64,000 nt of DNA from the NCBI GenBank assembly GCA_023678885.1, contig CM042963.1, positions 39,026,605 through 39,090,604 of the forward strand. The letters are read 5' to 3'. The notes beneath the pieces were generated by a model. The model worked only from the letters and a program-made list of their open reading frames with translations. It made no database searches and had not been told where the DNA came from. Numbering within the stretch: position 1 is the first letter of the stretch; the number at the start of each line of letters is the position of its first letter. Below, one piece after another: positions 1-10,768 of the stretch. Position numbers and translations under genes: made by a program. Source of the DNA: Pogostemon cablin (Eukaryota > Streptophyta > Magnoliopsida > Lamiales > Lamiaceae).

Positions 1-1176
1 AAGTCTTACTTCGGAGTTTCAAATACAAAGAGGCTTGAGGCAAGGAGACCCTTTATCTCCTTTCTTGTTCCTATTGGCAGCTGAAGGCATTATTAGGATG
101 ATGTACAAAGCTACTGAAGAGGGTCTCTTTAAACCTGTGGAAGTTGGGAGAGAAAAAATTAGTATTTCACACTTACAGTTCGCTGATGATACTATCTTTG
201 TAGGAAAGGTTGAGATTGAAAATGTGGTATTTCAAACACGTTTTTTGATGAATCTAGAGACGGTGTCTGGATTGAAGGTTAATATTAGAAAGTGCAGCTT
301 ATACGGAATGAATACTAATGAAGAAAGTTTAGAGGAATTTGCAGGTGTGTTAAGATGTAGGAAGGATAGTCTTCCTTTTACTTACTTGGGTGTTAAAGTC
401 AGGACAGCTCACCGGCGAACATCAGAATGGTAGTATGTGGTGAACAAAGTTATTAAGAATAGGATTCGTAAATGGAAGGGTTTGGATATATCTATTGGAG
501 GAAGATTGACCTTGATCAATGTAGTTTTAGCGTCATTTCCAGTTAACACTCTTTCTGCTTACTCGAGTCTTCAAAGATCCTTCTTGTGGTGTGGGGGGGG
601 GGGATGAGAGTGAAAAGAAAATTTCTTGGGTGAAGTGGAATGATATTTGCCAGCCTAAGGAATATGGGGACCTTGGTGTTAAAGATTTAAATTGTTTTAA
701 CTTAGCACTATTAGGTAAGTGGATGTGGAGATTTGTTAGAGATGGGTGCAGCTTGTGGATAAGGGTGACTAAATCAAGATGGGACAGCTTGGGGGGAGGG
801 AATTTTTTTCCAGAGAGAGAGAATAAGGTAGAAGAATGAAGCCGGTAGGATGGTGGGGGGAGATTTTAAAAAATGTTGGGCAAGAAGATGGGCGGTTCTT
901 TGGCGGTTTAGAGAAGGTTGTTGGTAATGGTGACAATGCTCTGTTTTGGGAAGATGTATGAATAGAAGGTGTTAGGTTGAGGGACAAATTTATGAGACTT
1001 TGTCACTTAAGTCTCGGAAAGAAAGATGCAATGGCGAGCTTTGGGAAATGGAGGAAGAATAGATGGTTTTGGGAGTGGAGATGGAGAAGGGAACTAAAAG
1101 ATAGAGAACTAATCATGATTGATGATCTTACTAATTTAATTAACATGTACATTCCAAGGCAAGGAGTCAAAGATAC
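1..1176 (+). pseudogene. L1-type LINE reverse transcriptase, 5' part of split copy
   Basis: This is the reverse transcriptase ORF of a non-LTR retrotransposon, which in the family copies element RNA into nicked chromosomal DNA. The frame is open from base 2 and shows LRQGDPLSPFLF near 32-70 and the catalytic motif FADDTIF near 180, both hallmarks of plant L1 RTs. A stop codon at 431-433 is followed by same-frame homology (RKWKGLDISIGGRLTLIN) up to a run of eleven G at about 592-602, where the frame slips; the next stretch (GDLGVKDLNCFNLALLGKWMW) is the usual region after RT. The ORF is then cut at 1176 by a solo LTR and resumes at 2379. The 5' part lies outside the window. It is certainly non-functional. 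Confidence 0.93.
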
Positions 1177-2373
1177 TGTTGGATTGTATACTAAAAGTCT
1201 AGCTTTAGTATGAACAATGTCATAACAATATTTGAAATGAGAATCATTGATCAAATGATTGCATCTTATAATTTATTTTATATGCATGATGCAATATTCC
1301 ATTTACTTTATATTGTAGATAATATATTGTGCGACAACACGCAGAAGATCATATTATCGGTTTCCTTATAAAGTATAAACAGATGCTCACAACTGAGATA
1401 GACGGGGACTCTCTATCGGTATGGTTGTAGTGTGGTTTGGTATTAGCTTGTCTTGGCTATAGAATCACATTAGTGCACTTATGTGTATTGAGCAGGACCG
1501 CCTGAGATCGTTCTTCTTATACTGACTATATAGTAGAACTTGATCTCTGTTATTATGGAAGTTCGTGCTCTTAATCCCTATACAATAACCTCGACACGTG
1601 GGGCAGTATGTATTTCTTTGATTCATCAATGGGTGAGATTTATAAGTATTAAATCAACAAACTCGGTGAGTTGGGAAATAGTGATGTATCTATGGTGTGC
1701 TGTTGATGGTAGAAGGAATCCATGTCCGACATAGGTTGATGATGTACCCTTGAGGAGCTCATAAGGTTTATCATGTAAATCTTGCAAGTGGATTAATTTC
1801 CGGCATGATAATAAGGTTGAGTGGTACTACTCTCGGATGAGATATTAATTAATTTGAGTTGTCAGTAACTTAATTAATTAATGGACATTGTATTTCTTAA
1901 ACATGGGGAGACCATCGGGCTTATAATAAGAAGGAGCCCAGAACATAATTTTGGGATTGGACGGGTAGTGCAGTAATAATATTTTAGTGGACTATATTAT
2001 TATTATTGGATTTAATTAAAAGCTTTGGGCTAAGCCTGGTTAATTAAATTTAATTGAGGCCCAGTCCAATTTCTCCTCCTGGTCCCTGCTGTAGCCCAAG
2101 TATATAAGTCATCTCAGTTCCTGTTAAACCTAAGTCTGTGCCTCTTTTGACACACGGGAGAAAACAGATAGCAGAATGAGAGAACTCTGGGGATTGTTGA
2201 CCACCCAACACCAGAGTTGACTTTGGGACATACGGTAGAAGATCAGAGGTGTTCTTCACTGCTGTTCATCCTCTACATCGACCCAGAAGTCAGGTAAACG
2301 TTTTTATGCTTCCGCTGATTGTTTGCCTAAAATCCTAACGATCACGTTGATCCACACGATCCAATTGCCAACA
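1177..2373 (+). mobile_element. Copia solo LTR inserted in the LINE
   Basis: A 1197-bp sequence begins TGTTGGATTGTATAC and ends CCAATTGCCAACA, with perfect 5-bp target duplications GATAC at 1172-1176 and 2374-2378. No internal Copia sequence accompanies it, so it is a solo LTR left by LTR-LTR recombination. It belongs to the same LTR family as elements B (19622, 45483) and C (24012, 37723), but is about 190 bp shorter because it lacks the block near the LTR 3' end that holds the shared module described in the findings. Confidence 0.95.
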
Positions 2374-3111
2374 GATACATGGAGGTGGAACCGGACGAAA
2401 GAAGGAGTTTATTCTACAAAAGCTACCTATGAATGGATCATGAAGAATAACATTGGTGCTTCAAAGGTGGAGAAAGAAGAGTTCAAATTAATATGGAATT
2501 CATATGCTCCAACTAAAGTGAGAGTTCATGCTTGGCGTGTTTTGAGGGAACGCATTCCTACGAGGACCTTGCTAGCTCGACGTAAAGCATTGCCACTGTG
2601 AGTGTTTCATGTTCTCTATGTGGATTGAAAGCAGAAACTGTACAACATATTTACTTCGAATGCTTGTTTGCGCATAATTTATGGATACATGTCTTCAAAT
2701 GGTTGGTGATGTCAACAACTATTTCCTCGAACCCCTCAACAAATCTACTATCTTTTAGTACGATTTTCAGAGGAAAGAAAAGAAAAAATGTTTTACTTTG
2801 CATTTGGGGATGTATTATATGGTTAATATAGAAATCTAGAAATGCTATCATATTTCGGGATGAGAAAGTGGAGGTAGCTGATGTTGTAAAAGAATTAAAA
2901 ATTCGTGTTTGGAGTTGGATTCCATTAAAGGATGAGTCGATTGATCGATATGGATTTGAAGATTGAGAGCTCAATCTGCGAATAGTTCTTCAGTGTTAAA
3001 TGTATTTTGATATATTGGAGTTATTGATGTTATTTCTATTGTAATTCTTTTTGGGTATTCCTTATACCATATTCTATTATTTTAATAAAATTTTTGCTGT
3101 TAAAAAAAAAA
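2374..3111 (+). pseudogene. LINE 3' part: zf-RVT domain and poly(A) tail
   Basis: This continues the LINE interrupted at 1176; the reading frame rejoins when the solo LTR and one GATAC copy are removed. Residues from 2379 (WRWNRTKEGVYSTKATYEWI) to about 2720 match the zinc-binding RT C-terminal domain: CSLCGLKAETVQHIYFEC is the Cys/His cluster, followed by LW. A frameshift lies near 2598 and a stop at 2829-2831. A 3' UTR runs to TTGCTGTT plus about ten A at 3102-3111, the usual L1 poly(A) end. Dead copy; whether the protein ended near 2970 is unclear. Confidence 0.9.
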
Positions 3112-3397
3112 GAAATTTTCTTATATATATTGAAGTGTGAACTATTCCGTGAGACATATAAATAGATAGGTTTGAATATGTTTATGGTACGAAGAGAGTA
3201 TTATTTAGAGAAATGAATTATTACCATTTTAAATGAAAAAAATGTTATTTCATCTAAAGAATATAAAAAAAAAAATATATTAAAATATATGTAGAGGTGA
3301 TCACGTACAGTTTATTTGATTTTCTTGATAAAATTTAAATTACATTGTTTTGGATGGTTCGATTTTACTTTTAATATTAAAATTATGGGTTTTCAAC
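3112..3397. other. AT-rich spacer, no gene seen
   Basis: About 290 bases of AT-rich sequence between the LINE tail and the MITE. I see no ORF, structural RNA or terminal repeat. The last eight bases (3390-3397, TTTTCAAC) are the left target duplication of the MITE. Confidence 0.6.
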
Positions 3398-3757
3398 CAG
3401 TGGCGGATCTATGTAAGAGATAGGGGGCACTGGGCCCCCTTAACATTTTCTAATTAGTAGAATACATATATAAATAATGATATAATTTTCTAGTGTCCTA
3501 GTGGTGAAACATGTTTGTTAATAAGTTGGAGGTTAAATGTTCGATTCACGTCCAAGCATGCATTAATTATCTTTTTTCCCTGATCTTCTTTGTCTTTTAT
3601 TTATTTCCCCAGCATTATTCTGTCTTTTTTCCCTCTTTTTATCTCTCTTATTTTAATTGGAACATTATATAAATACAATAATTCTTCTTAAAAATTGTAA
3701 AACCATTGTATAAGAAGATTTGAGCCCCTAGACGGAAAAATCCTGCGTCCGCCACTA
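3398..3757. mobile_element. hAT-type MITE, Tip100-like termini
   Basis: A 360-bp non-coding element starts CAGTGGCGGATC and ends with the inverse of TAGTGGCGGACG, giving short terminal inverted repeats that differ at the first base. Perfect 8-bp duplications TTTTCAAC lie at 3390-3397 and 3758-3765; 8 bp is diagnostic of the hAT superfamily. The termini resemble the CAGGGGCGGAG type of Tip100-like hATs (from memory of that family). No transposase is encoded, so it depends on one in trans. Confidence 0.9.
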
Positions 3758-3765
3758 TTTTCAAC

Positions 3766-4690
3766 TATAATTCATTATAAGATTTTAAAGATTTGGTGGT
3801 CGGTTTAGCAATTTTAATAATAAGATTTTATAACAATAAAACTAACATAAATAAATGTATAAATAGAGCAGTATACATGTTTCAGTGAAAGTTATTTTAA
3901 CAACCCATAAAGCCAAGTATATATATACACTCTTTTCTATCCCAGGTAGATATTTACATTATGTCATTTTAATTTATCCAAAGATAAAATTACATTTTTT
4001 TGATAGGTGAGTTTCACACAAAATAATTAATATTTTTACATGAGATTTACACTCAACATTAATACTATTACCAGTTCACATTAAAATATTTTATCCTTTA
4101 ATTCACCATACATTAATATATTACTCAATATATTTTAATTTATATGTAAAAAAAACAAACGTAAAAGTTTGCTTGAGAAGAGAGTATATTATTCTAAACT
4201 AGTCTAAGATAATACTTTTGAACATGTTAACTATTTTAAATTTATAATATCTTATTTTAATTATGAATTGATATGACACTACAAGTCTAAATTATTTGGA
4301 ACATGTTATCTATTTTAAATTTATAGTATCTTATCTAATTATCAATTGTTATGACACTATACTATATAAGTCTAAAAGAAGAATCATCATTTTTTAAAAG
4401 TCATCCCCAATTGTTAGAATTTTTGACAAATAACATAATTTAATAAAGTATAACAAGTTGATATTTTAACATTGAATTAAGTTCACATATGTATACTATT
4501 ATGAAACTCGAGTTCTAACAATTTGTTATTTATGTAATTTAATTAGGGAGAAAAGCCCAATTACCCTTTTTTTAAATATAATAAATTCAAAATTATAATT
4601 ATCCTCAAGTGTAAGGGATCATTTATAACAGAATATATAATCCAATTAAATTATCGAAAACATGAGATTAGAACTAAATTGATTACTACA
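3766..4690. other. AT-rich non-coding stretch with a degenerate tandem duplication
   Basis: No coding region is recognisable. At about 4219-4295 and 4300-4375 the same ~80-bp sequence occurs twice with substitutions and small indels: GAACATGTTA, CTATTTTAAATTTATA, ATATGACACTA-like words and AAGTCTAAA in the same order. The lower boundary of the SIRE LTR lies somewhere in or just above this stretch and could not be fixed. Confidence 0.5.
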
Positions 4691-4699
4691 TAAGTATAA

Positions 4700-5505
4700 T
4701 TTGCTCCAGTAGTAAAAGTGACAAGAAGCAAACAACTAAACAAATTTAATACTCATAAAATGCACGACAATATGAATTCAAATCAATATAAAGAAGATAG
4801 CAAGATTAACAACACTATGGTTAAGGGTGCTTCTAAACTTAGGTAATGCAATAATTTATCTCATAGGGATAGAAGAACGGAATCGAAGATGAAGGATGTA
4901 ATTCTTAAATATGATGTTTTATACACAAATATGAAGATAACTTGTTATAAAACATCAAAGAATTGAAACGGGAAGATTTCGTCATTCCCTCAAACTATCC
5001 ATTAGAATTACAACACGCTCTTGACAATAACTAGACAAACATGTCACAACTACTTGTTACGTTTGAATCTAAGTCTAATTTTAGCATATCCCTAGGACTT
5101 AAGATCAAGAATCCCTCTTGATCAATAACATTAATCACAAGCTGGACCAAAAAAACATGAGTTCTTTTTCAACTCAGAATGGTGAAAAGAACAACAAGAC
5201 AAATAACCAACTAAAACAAAATACTCTAAGACTGTTCGTCCGAGGTCATCACTTAAATCTCACTGCTCGTCCCTCTTATAGATTTTGTGTGCACGGCTTT
5301 GTCAATCTCCATAAATCAAATAAATTTACAATCTTCTCCAAAACTTCCTGATCAATTTCGTCAATAGGATCTCAATCAAACTCGATCTCCTTTTCTTGTT
5401 TATACAATCAAGTCCTGCAAAAAATAAGGCACCATACCCTATATACAAATATGTGATCATGACAAAAGTAAGTGACAATTTAGCCAGCCAGGCTAACAAC
5501 TAACA
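4700..5505 (-). repeat. 3' LTR of SIRE-like Copia element (lower end uncertain)
   Basis: Read on the minus strand, the LTR starts TGTTAGTTGTTAGCCTGG at 5505, directly after a purine-rich tract, and continues with AT-rich text including a run near 4935-4985 typical of long SIRE LTRs (ATCTTCATATTTGTG). The upper edge is firm. The lower edge is an estimate, because the partner 5' LTR and its target duplication are outside the window. The forward frame inside it at 5118-5351 looks fortuitous. Confidence 0.6.
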
Positions 5506-5507
5506 AA

Positions 5508-5518
5508 CTCCCCCTTGG
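5508..5518 (-). other. Polypurine tract of SIRE-like element
   Basis: Minus-strand CCAAGGGGGAG lies two bases upstream of the LTR start and about 150 bases after the env-like ORF. This is the normal place for the plus-strand primer of an LTR retrotransposon. Confidence 0.8.
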
Positions 5519-5664
5519 CATGAGCTACATATTTGTAGTAGATGATATAAAACATGCAAGATAATAAGAACATCATACCCCTGGAGAAGATAAAATAGAG
5601 TTCAACATCCATCAAAAATTAAATAAGAGTTTTGGAACCAAATTAAAAACAAAACAAAGTTAAT

Positions 5665-6988
5665 TTAATTTGCAGATGAAGAATCCTCATCATCATCAGC
5701 AATATCCTTCAAGGCAGAATCCTCGTCTTCCTCCTCCTTGACCATCTTCATCTTCAACTTCCCAACAGACGCAGAAGCAGCATCAACTGTCTTCTTCAAT
5801 TGTCTCTCCCTCTTAGCTCTTGCCAAGGCCTCTATCAGCTCATCCATGTGAGTAGCCTGATCATTCAGACGAGCCAGAATGGCGAACAACTCCGTCTTCA
5901 TTTTTTGTGACCTGCGGAGAAATAGACTCAAGAATACTTGCAGCAGATTCCACCTTCTCTTTTAAAGCGGCCACGCCATGGGAAACCTTTAACTCCCCAG
6001 GCAAATGCTCAAGGGTGTCCACATCATCCATGAACCTAACCCCTGCATCTGTCAAGAGTTTACAAATAGTGCAAGGAAATGGAAGAGGCCTAGAACCATC
6101 GACCTTTCCTGAGAAACCCATAATGATATCAAAGAAACTCTGTCCATAGTCCAACGAGCCTTTGGTAGCAACATCATGAATAAAGCGGGCTTGAGAAACC
6201 GTCAAGTGAGACTTGTTCTTAGAAGAAGTACAGTTGTGAATAGCAATCTTGTGAAGAAGATTAAAAGATGTACCAAAATCTGAAGGAGATAACTCCGCAG
6301 ATGGCCAAATAGAGAGCTTACCACCTGTGATAACCTCACATACAAAATTTAGAGAAGTGGCCATGTCTAGACCAGAGGAAGATTCTGGAACACCCATAAC
6401 CCTCGAAATGTCTGAGGGAAAAGACTTGCACACACGATTACGACAAAATACAGTATGATAACGAGGAGAGTCAACATCACAAACATCAGTAGTGAGATTT
6501 GAGTAAAATTGCCTCACAATTTTGGGACAATAGGAGTCAGATTAGTGACAGTGCCCAGAAGACCAACAGACTCAAGCATGGGCATAATACCAAATTTCTC
6601 AAAATCAGACACACAAATATTTTGTTCAGAGTTAAAAACTAAGTCCAGAAAGTATTATACCAGTGAGCAGCAGCAGAAGAATAAAATTCTTTAGATGAGC
6701 GTTACCCACATCAATAGCTTCAATGACATCCTTCAGGGATGGAGAGCGAGGAACAGAGGACACAGGGACCAGAGCACTAGACGAAGGCTGTTTCTTCCTG
6801 GAAGAACGTCGTGGTTTGTCAACCGCATTTTCATCAACCTCGATAATCTCGCGGTGAGAAGGAGAGGAATGATCAGATGTTTGAGATGATGGAAGGGTAG
6901 TGGTTGGATTCAACACAGGAGAAGAAAATCGTTCACGTTTCTGACCGGTGGTTAAACGATAGAAAGTAATTTATTTTTGGCGAACCAT
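5665..6988 (-). pseudogene. Env-like third ORF of SIRE-like retrotransposon
   Basis: The ORF lies between pol and the polypurine tract, where SIRE-type Copia elements carry an extra 'envelope-like' ORF. It probably starts with ATG at 6988 but meets a stop within six codons. Later blocks are a Ser/Pro-rich N-terminal part (6916-6632), a folded core (6517-5861; RQFYSNLTTDVCDVDSPRYH and GVRFMDDVDTLEHL) and a Lys/Glu-rich C-terminal tail (5931-5665). The core resembles the 'putative plant transposon protein' family (PF20167). At least two frameshifts (near 6515 and 5900) separate the blocks. No convincing signal peptide or membrane anchor is visible. Its role in plants is not established, and this copy is dead. 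Confidence 0.75.
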
Positions 6989-7024
6989 GGTGAGAGAAGG
7001 TGAACAGATTAGGGTTTATGATTA

Positions 7025-7135
7025 GTGGAAATGGTAAAAAGTGGCCACTTTTGGATAACTGTAATTTTAAGTGGCCACATTTGTTATACATAATTTTTTC
7101 TAGCCACTTTGAAATGAATTGACCAAAATGCCCTT
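7025..7135 (+). repeat. Left terminal inverted repeat of MULE
   Basis: Starts GTGGAAATGG and contains GTGGCCAC at 7041-7048, GTGGCCACAT near 7071 and CTAGCCACTTT near 7100. The same words occur in the same order and similar spacing in the reverse complement of 11890-11999. By eye the two ends are roughly two-thirds identical over about 110 bp. Confidence 0.85.
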
Positions 7136-7688
7136 GTGGGGGACCCACTTTTCAGGTGGTTGCAGATGAGATTCCACACTTTTTGACCCAAAATACAGTA
7201 AAGGAATCGGATTCTTCTTTATTTGTGAATAAAGTGTGGAAGTACAATACCTAATACCTAGTACTACTATGTAGGCATGTGCTCCCGTAGCTCCCCCATA
7301 TTCATACAAAATAATGAGGATAATATATAGTGGAAATTGAAAAATGGGGGTGGTCGTCCAACACATATTAAAATTTTTTGTACCAGATGTTGAGCATTTG
7401 GGAGCAAATTTCCAGTAATTTTGGAGAGAATTAAGATATTTGGGTAGCAGGTGTACAAGGTATGTTAAAACAAGTTTTATAATTGTGATGCCCTAATTTT
7501 ATAATTGTTGACATGGCTCATGAGTGTATTCTAATTATTCAACGTTTTTATAATAGAATATAAAAAATTGTATGACTTGTAGAATAATTTTGTAACATTC
7601 AAAAGTTTTTCTCTCTTAAATCTTCACCACTCATGTTACATCTTGGTTTTTTTAATTAATCTTTTCAAATTTGTTAAACAATGGTGAG

Positions 7689-8217
7689 TAGGCCGAATGG
7701 ATTCAGTTGCTGGGCCGAGTAGAATAATTTTTTGGGCCGAATAGAACACCCGTCGGCCGAAATGCCCAAAAAATGATCTTTTTATTTTGTGAAACTTAGT
7801 AGGCCGAATAGAAGAAGTTAGTGGGCCGAATAGAATAGCTTGGTGGGCCGAATAGAGTAACCGTTGGCCGAATAGCCCAAAAAAATTATTTAAATTTCAG
7901 AAAGTTAGTAGGCCGAATAGAAGAAGTTAGTGGGTCGAATAGAACAACTTTGTGGGCCGAATAAAACACCCGTCGGCCGAAATGCCCAAAAAATGTTCTT
8001 TTATTTTCTGAAACTTAGTAGGCCGAATAGAAGAAGTTAGTGGGCCGAATAGAATAGCTTGGTGGGCCGAATAGAGAAACCGTTGGCCGAATAGAGAAAG
8101 CGTTGGTAGGCCGAATAGAAACTCAATGTTGGCCGAATAGAGCAAGTTACTAGGCCGAATAGGAGACACTTTTGGGCCGAATAGAGGAATAATTGGCCGA
8201 ATAGAAGAAAAAAATAC
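7689..8217 (+). repeat. Left subterminal array of ~21 GGCCGAATAGA repeats
   Basis: A 10-13 bp word, GGCCGAATAGAA with small variants (GGCCGAGTAG, GGGTCGAATAG, GGCCGAAATGCCC), occurs about 21 times in direct orientation with irregular 5-40 bp spacing. There is also a higher-order period of about 219-220 bp: the block from CGTCGGCCGAAATGCCC at 7751 to about 7872 recurs at 7971-8091. The array ends about 180 bp before the transposase ATG. Candidate transposase-binding or promoter array; function inferred. Confidence 0.93.
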
Positions 8218-8396
8218 TGACACATTTTAAGGTGTGTCAAGGGTTTAGGGTTTTGTTGAAACAGTGTAGGTTTGCATACATTAATTTGTTGACTGGATAG
8301 AATACAAATTTAGTACAAATTTTCTAATGATTTAATGATGCAACTAATTATCTAATCTTTTAATGTTGATGTCATTAAAGTTGTTTTTGAAAAAAT

Positions 8397-10121
8397 GTGC
8401 AGATGAGTTATAGAAAAGCTGGGATATGTTGGGGTGGAGCATGGGAAGGATTGCAATATATAGGTGGAGTGGTGAACTGGTTGTTCTTGCCAGAGGCCAG
8501 TTTGTGTTATAGTAGCTTGCTAAAAGAAATTCATGACATAGTGCAAGCTGATTTGGGGTATTGGGGTTATGTAGTTCATTCTCTAGTTGATTACAATGGC
8601 CGTTTGTTCAAATATAAGATAAAGAATGATGCACGTGTGGCAGAAGTGTTCAAGTGTGTTGATGATGTCGGAATGATGTACGTCACACTCTGTCCTATCA
8701 CGGGTGCAGGGAGTAGTATGGTTTTAGGGATGGGTTATGATGACGGAGGTGCTGGTACGAGCAATGACCCATGTACGAGGGCAAATTCTTCTGGGAGGCA
8801 TGATTTTGATTTGAATGTGGAGTGTTGTCCGGCCTCAGAGATGCAGTGTGCTGGTTTTAGAGAATCTGTAGATGCAGAATCTGGTGATTTCTCTGGTGAG
8901 GGTGCGGAGGACGTAGACGGTTGTAACGATGATGATGATGACCCCGGGAATAGAACGGTGGAAGAAGGGGATCGCATACAGCAGGATACTAATCAGTCTT
9001 CTAGCGAAAGCGATGATGGTGCTGAGGAGAGAAGACACCAATTGTATGAAGAAATATGTGATTACATACGTAAGAGAGGAGGGCCTAGCTTTCTTGAACC
9101 GATTAATCGTGAGTTGCGCCGTCCTGAAATGCAGTCAGAAGAGTTGCGTAGTGCACGGCCCAACACCCGTCCTTGGTTGATTCCAGGCATGCCGATTGAA
9201 GCAGAGAGAGTAGATCAGCTGACTGGCCTTGAGATTGATGCGTCTGGTGTTATTGAAAAGAACAGTGTATTTCAGACAAAAGAGAAGATCCAGACAGCAG
9301 TAGGCATGTATAACTTGAGGCACGGAGTGGAGACCTATGTTGAAAGATCTAGCACGACAAGGTACAACGTTGTATGTAACATGAAGGGTGGTCAAACAGG
9401 CTGTCCATTTAAGTTGCACGCAAGAATGAGCTCTGGGTTGTGGAGAGTGGTTAAATTCGTCGAACATCTTGGTTGTTTAAATGATCCAGACAGATCTGCT
9501 CCTGCACAGGTGTCGTCCAAAGTAATCGGTCAATATTTTGTTGCTAGGCAGTTTGATAAGGTTCATGGCCTCCGACCCAGTGCGATGATAGATGAGATCA
9601 GGACTGATTTTGGATTCAACATTAGCTACAATATAGCGTTAAAGGCGAAACACTACGCTGTTGGACACACGTATGGGGATCACGATAGCTCATACGAATT
9701 GCTCCCTGCTTACATGTATCAGTTGGAATCCACAAATCCCGGTACGTACACCCGAATATCTGTCGATGAAGATGACCGTTTAAAGTTTACATTTTATGCA
9801 CTTGGAGCATCGAGGCGGGGGTTTTTAGAGTCTGGTCGTCCGGTCATTGTCATTGACGGCACTCATACGAAGGGTAGTCACAGAGGAACCGTGTTTGTCG
9901 CAGTCACGCATGATCCAAACCATCAGATATTTCCACTCGCCTTAGGCACTGGCGATGTTGAGAGCAACATGTCGTGGACGTGGTTTCTAGAAAGGTTACG
10001 CGAGCCCTACGGATGTCCACGAGACCTGTTGATAGTTTCTGACGGTCATGCCAGTATTGCACACGCTATTTCTACTGTGTACCCTGATGCCCATCACGGT
10101 CTATGTGGCTACCATTTATAG
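8397..10121 (+). CDS. MULE (Mutator-like) transposase, C-terminally truncated
   Basis: A 574-residue protein. Residues 1-110 resemble the N-terminal PB1-like domain of KI-type MULE transposases (GGVVNWLFLPEASLCYSSLL). Residues 120-220 are acidic and low in complexity. About 290-375 is the MuDR DNA-binding domain (YNLRHGVETYVERS, then CNMKGGQTGCPFKLHA with Cys ligands). From about 483 lies the MULE catalytic domain: D487 in VIDGTHTKG, D549 in VSDGHASI and the C570-x2-H573 pair in LCGYH. The frame stops two residues later, so the catalytic Glu and the SWIM zinc finger are missing (full family members usually exceed 700 residues). The ORF is one uninterrupted exon with no stop, suggesting a recent deletion. 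The DUF1985 gene converges on it with a 13-bp overlap. Confidence 0.93.
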   Translation: MQMSYRKAGICWGGAWEGLQYIGGVVNWLFLPEASLCYSSLLKEIHDIVQADLGYWGYVVHSLVDYNGRLFKYKIKNDARVAEVFKCVDDVGMMYVTLCPITGAGSSMVLGMGYDDGGAGTSNDPCTRANSSGRHDFDLNVECCPASEMQCAGFRESVDAESGDFSGEGAEDVDGCNDDDDDPGNRTVEEGDRIQQDTNQSSSESDDGAEERRHQLYEEICDYIRKRGGPSFLEPINRELRRPEMQSEELRSARPNTRPWLIPGMPIEAERVDQLTGLEIDASGVIEKNSVFQTKEKIQTAVGMYNLRHGVETYVERSSTTRYNVVCNMKGGQTGCPFKLHARMSSGLWRVVKFVEHLGCLNDPDRSAPAQVSSKVIGQYFVARQFDKVHGLRPSAMIDEIRTDFGFNISYNIALKAKHYAVGHTYGDHDSSYELLPAYMYQLESTNPGTYTRISVDEDDRLKFTFYALGASRRGFLESGRPVIVIDGTHTKGSHRGTVFVAVTHDPNHQIFPLALGTGDVESNMSWTWFLERLREPYGCPRDLLIVSDGHASIAHAISTVYPDAHHGLCGYHL

Positions 10122-10693
10122 CGCAGATTGACATCCGACCCAAGGAGAAAGTAGTACAACAACAGAACTTTAGCAACCTTAACTGCGTCCTCAGGGCTAA
10201 CACCTATAAATCTTCGCCCTTCAAAGTCACTAGCAATCTGACTTACTAAAGGTCTCTCACCCTGACCATAAAACCTATCATATAACCCACCAGACGGGAT
10301 ACCATACGTCTCGTTCGGATCAAAGCCGAGTCTATCCCGAAAACAGAGTCCCATAATCCTCATGAACTCTACCCGGCTAAATCTAAGGCACACGTCTCCA
10401 ACCTGAAAATACCTAGCCGTTAAATCGTCCCCCCTATGTATGATCACACAGGTCATGAGACTGTGCAGATGAGCATTCGCGTTCCACTCATCGCTGAGAT
10501 CCCAGTAATGACCAAAACATGATCTCTTAAATATCTCCTCCGCATTACCCCCAACCCTAGTTAACTGCCTACGAATGATATCCATAACTACCCCAGGTTT
10601 GCAGTAATTATGTATACTGCATTGTTGACCCTGCATGGAAGGACGCTTCCATTCACCCTGCACATATATATTTTTTTTTGCTAAATAAGACAT
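10109..10693 (-). CDS. DUF1985 domain protein, C-terminally truncated (MULE cargo)
   Basis: A 194-residue frame whose residues about 45-190 match DUF1985, the domain that precedes a Ulp1-like SUMO protease domain in proteins carried by eudicot Kaonashi-type MULEs. Visible landmarks are FKRSCFGHYWDL, VCLRFSRVEFMRIMGL and KVAKVLLLYYFLLGSDVN. The expected C-terminal part, including the cysteine protease with its His-Asp-Cys triad, is absent, because the frame ends on the antisense of the transposase gene. The start used is ATG at 10693, about 75 bp inside the right array. Its role in transposition is not known; without the protease it is probably inert. Confidence 0.85.
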   Translation of the reverse strand: MSYLAKKNIYVQGEWKRPSMQGQQCSIHNYCKPGVVMDIIRRQLTRVGGNAEEIFKRSCFGHYWDLSDEWNANAHLHSLMTCVIIHRGDDLTARYFQVGDVCLRFSRVEFMRIMGLCFRDRLGFDPNETYGIPSGGLYDRFYGQGERPLVSQIASDFEGRRFIGVSPEDAVKVAKVLLLYYFLLGSDVNLRYKW

Positions 10694-10768
10694 AAATTCA
10701 TAATTATGGGAAAAATAACAATAAGTTCATGAAAACCCTAAAACGAAATATTTGAACACAAACATTTA

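Noticed and set aside
5118..5351. 77-residue forward frame
   Set aside because: Lies antisense within the SIRE 3' LTR, with no domain.
7689..8217. CRISPR-like direct repeats with spacers
   Set aside because: Repeats are only 10-13 bp, spacing is irregular, a mirrored array exists on the other side, and the context is a plant MULE.
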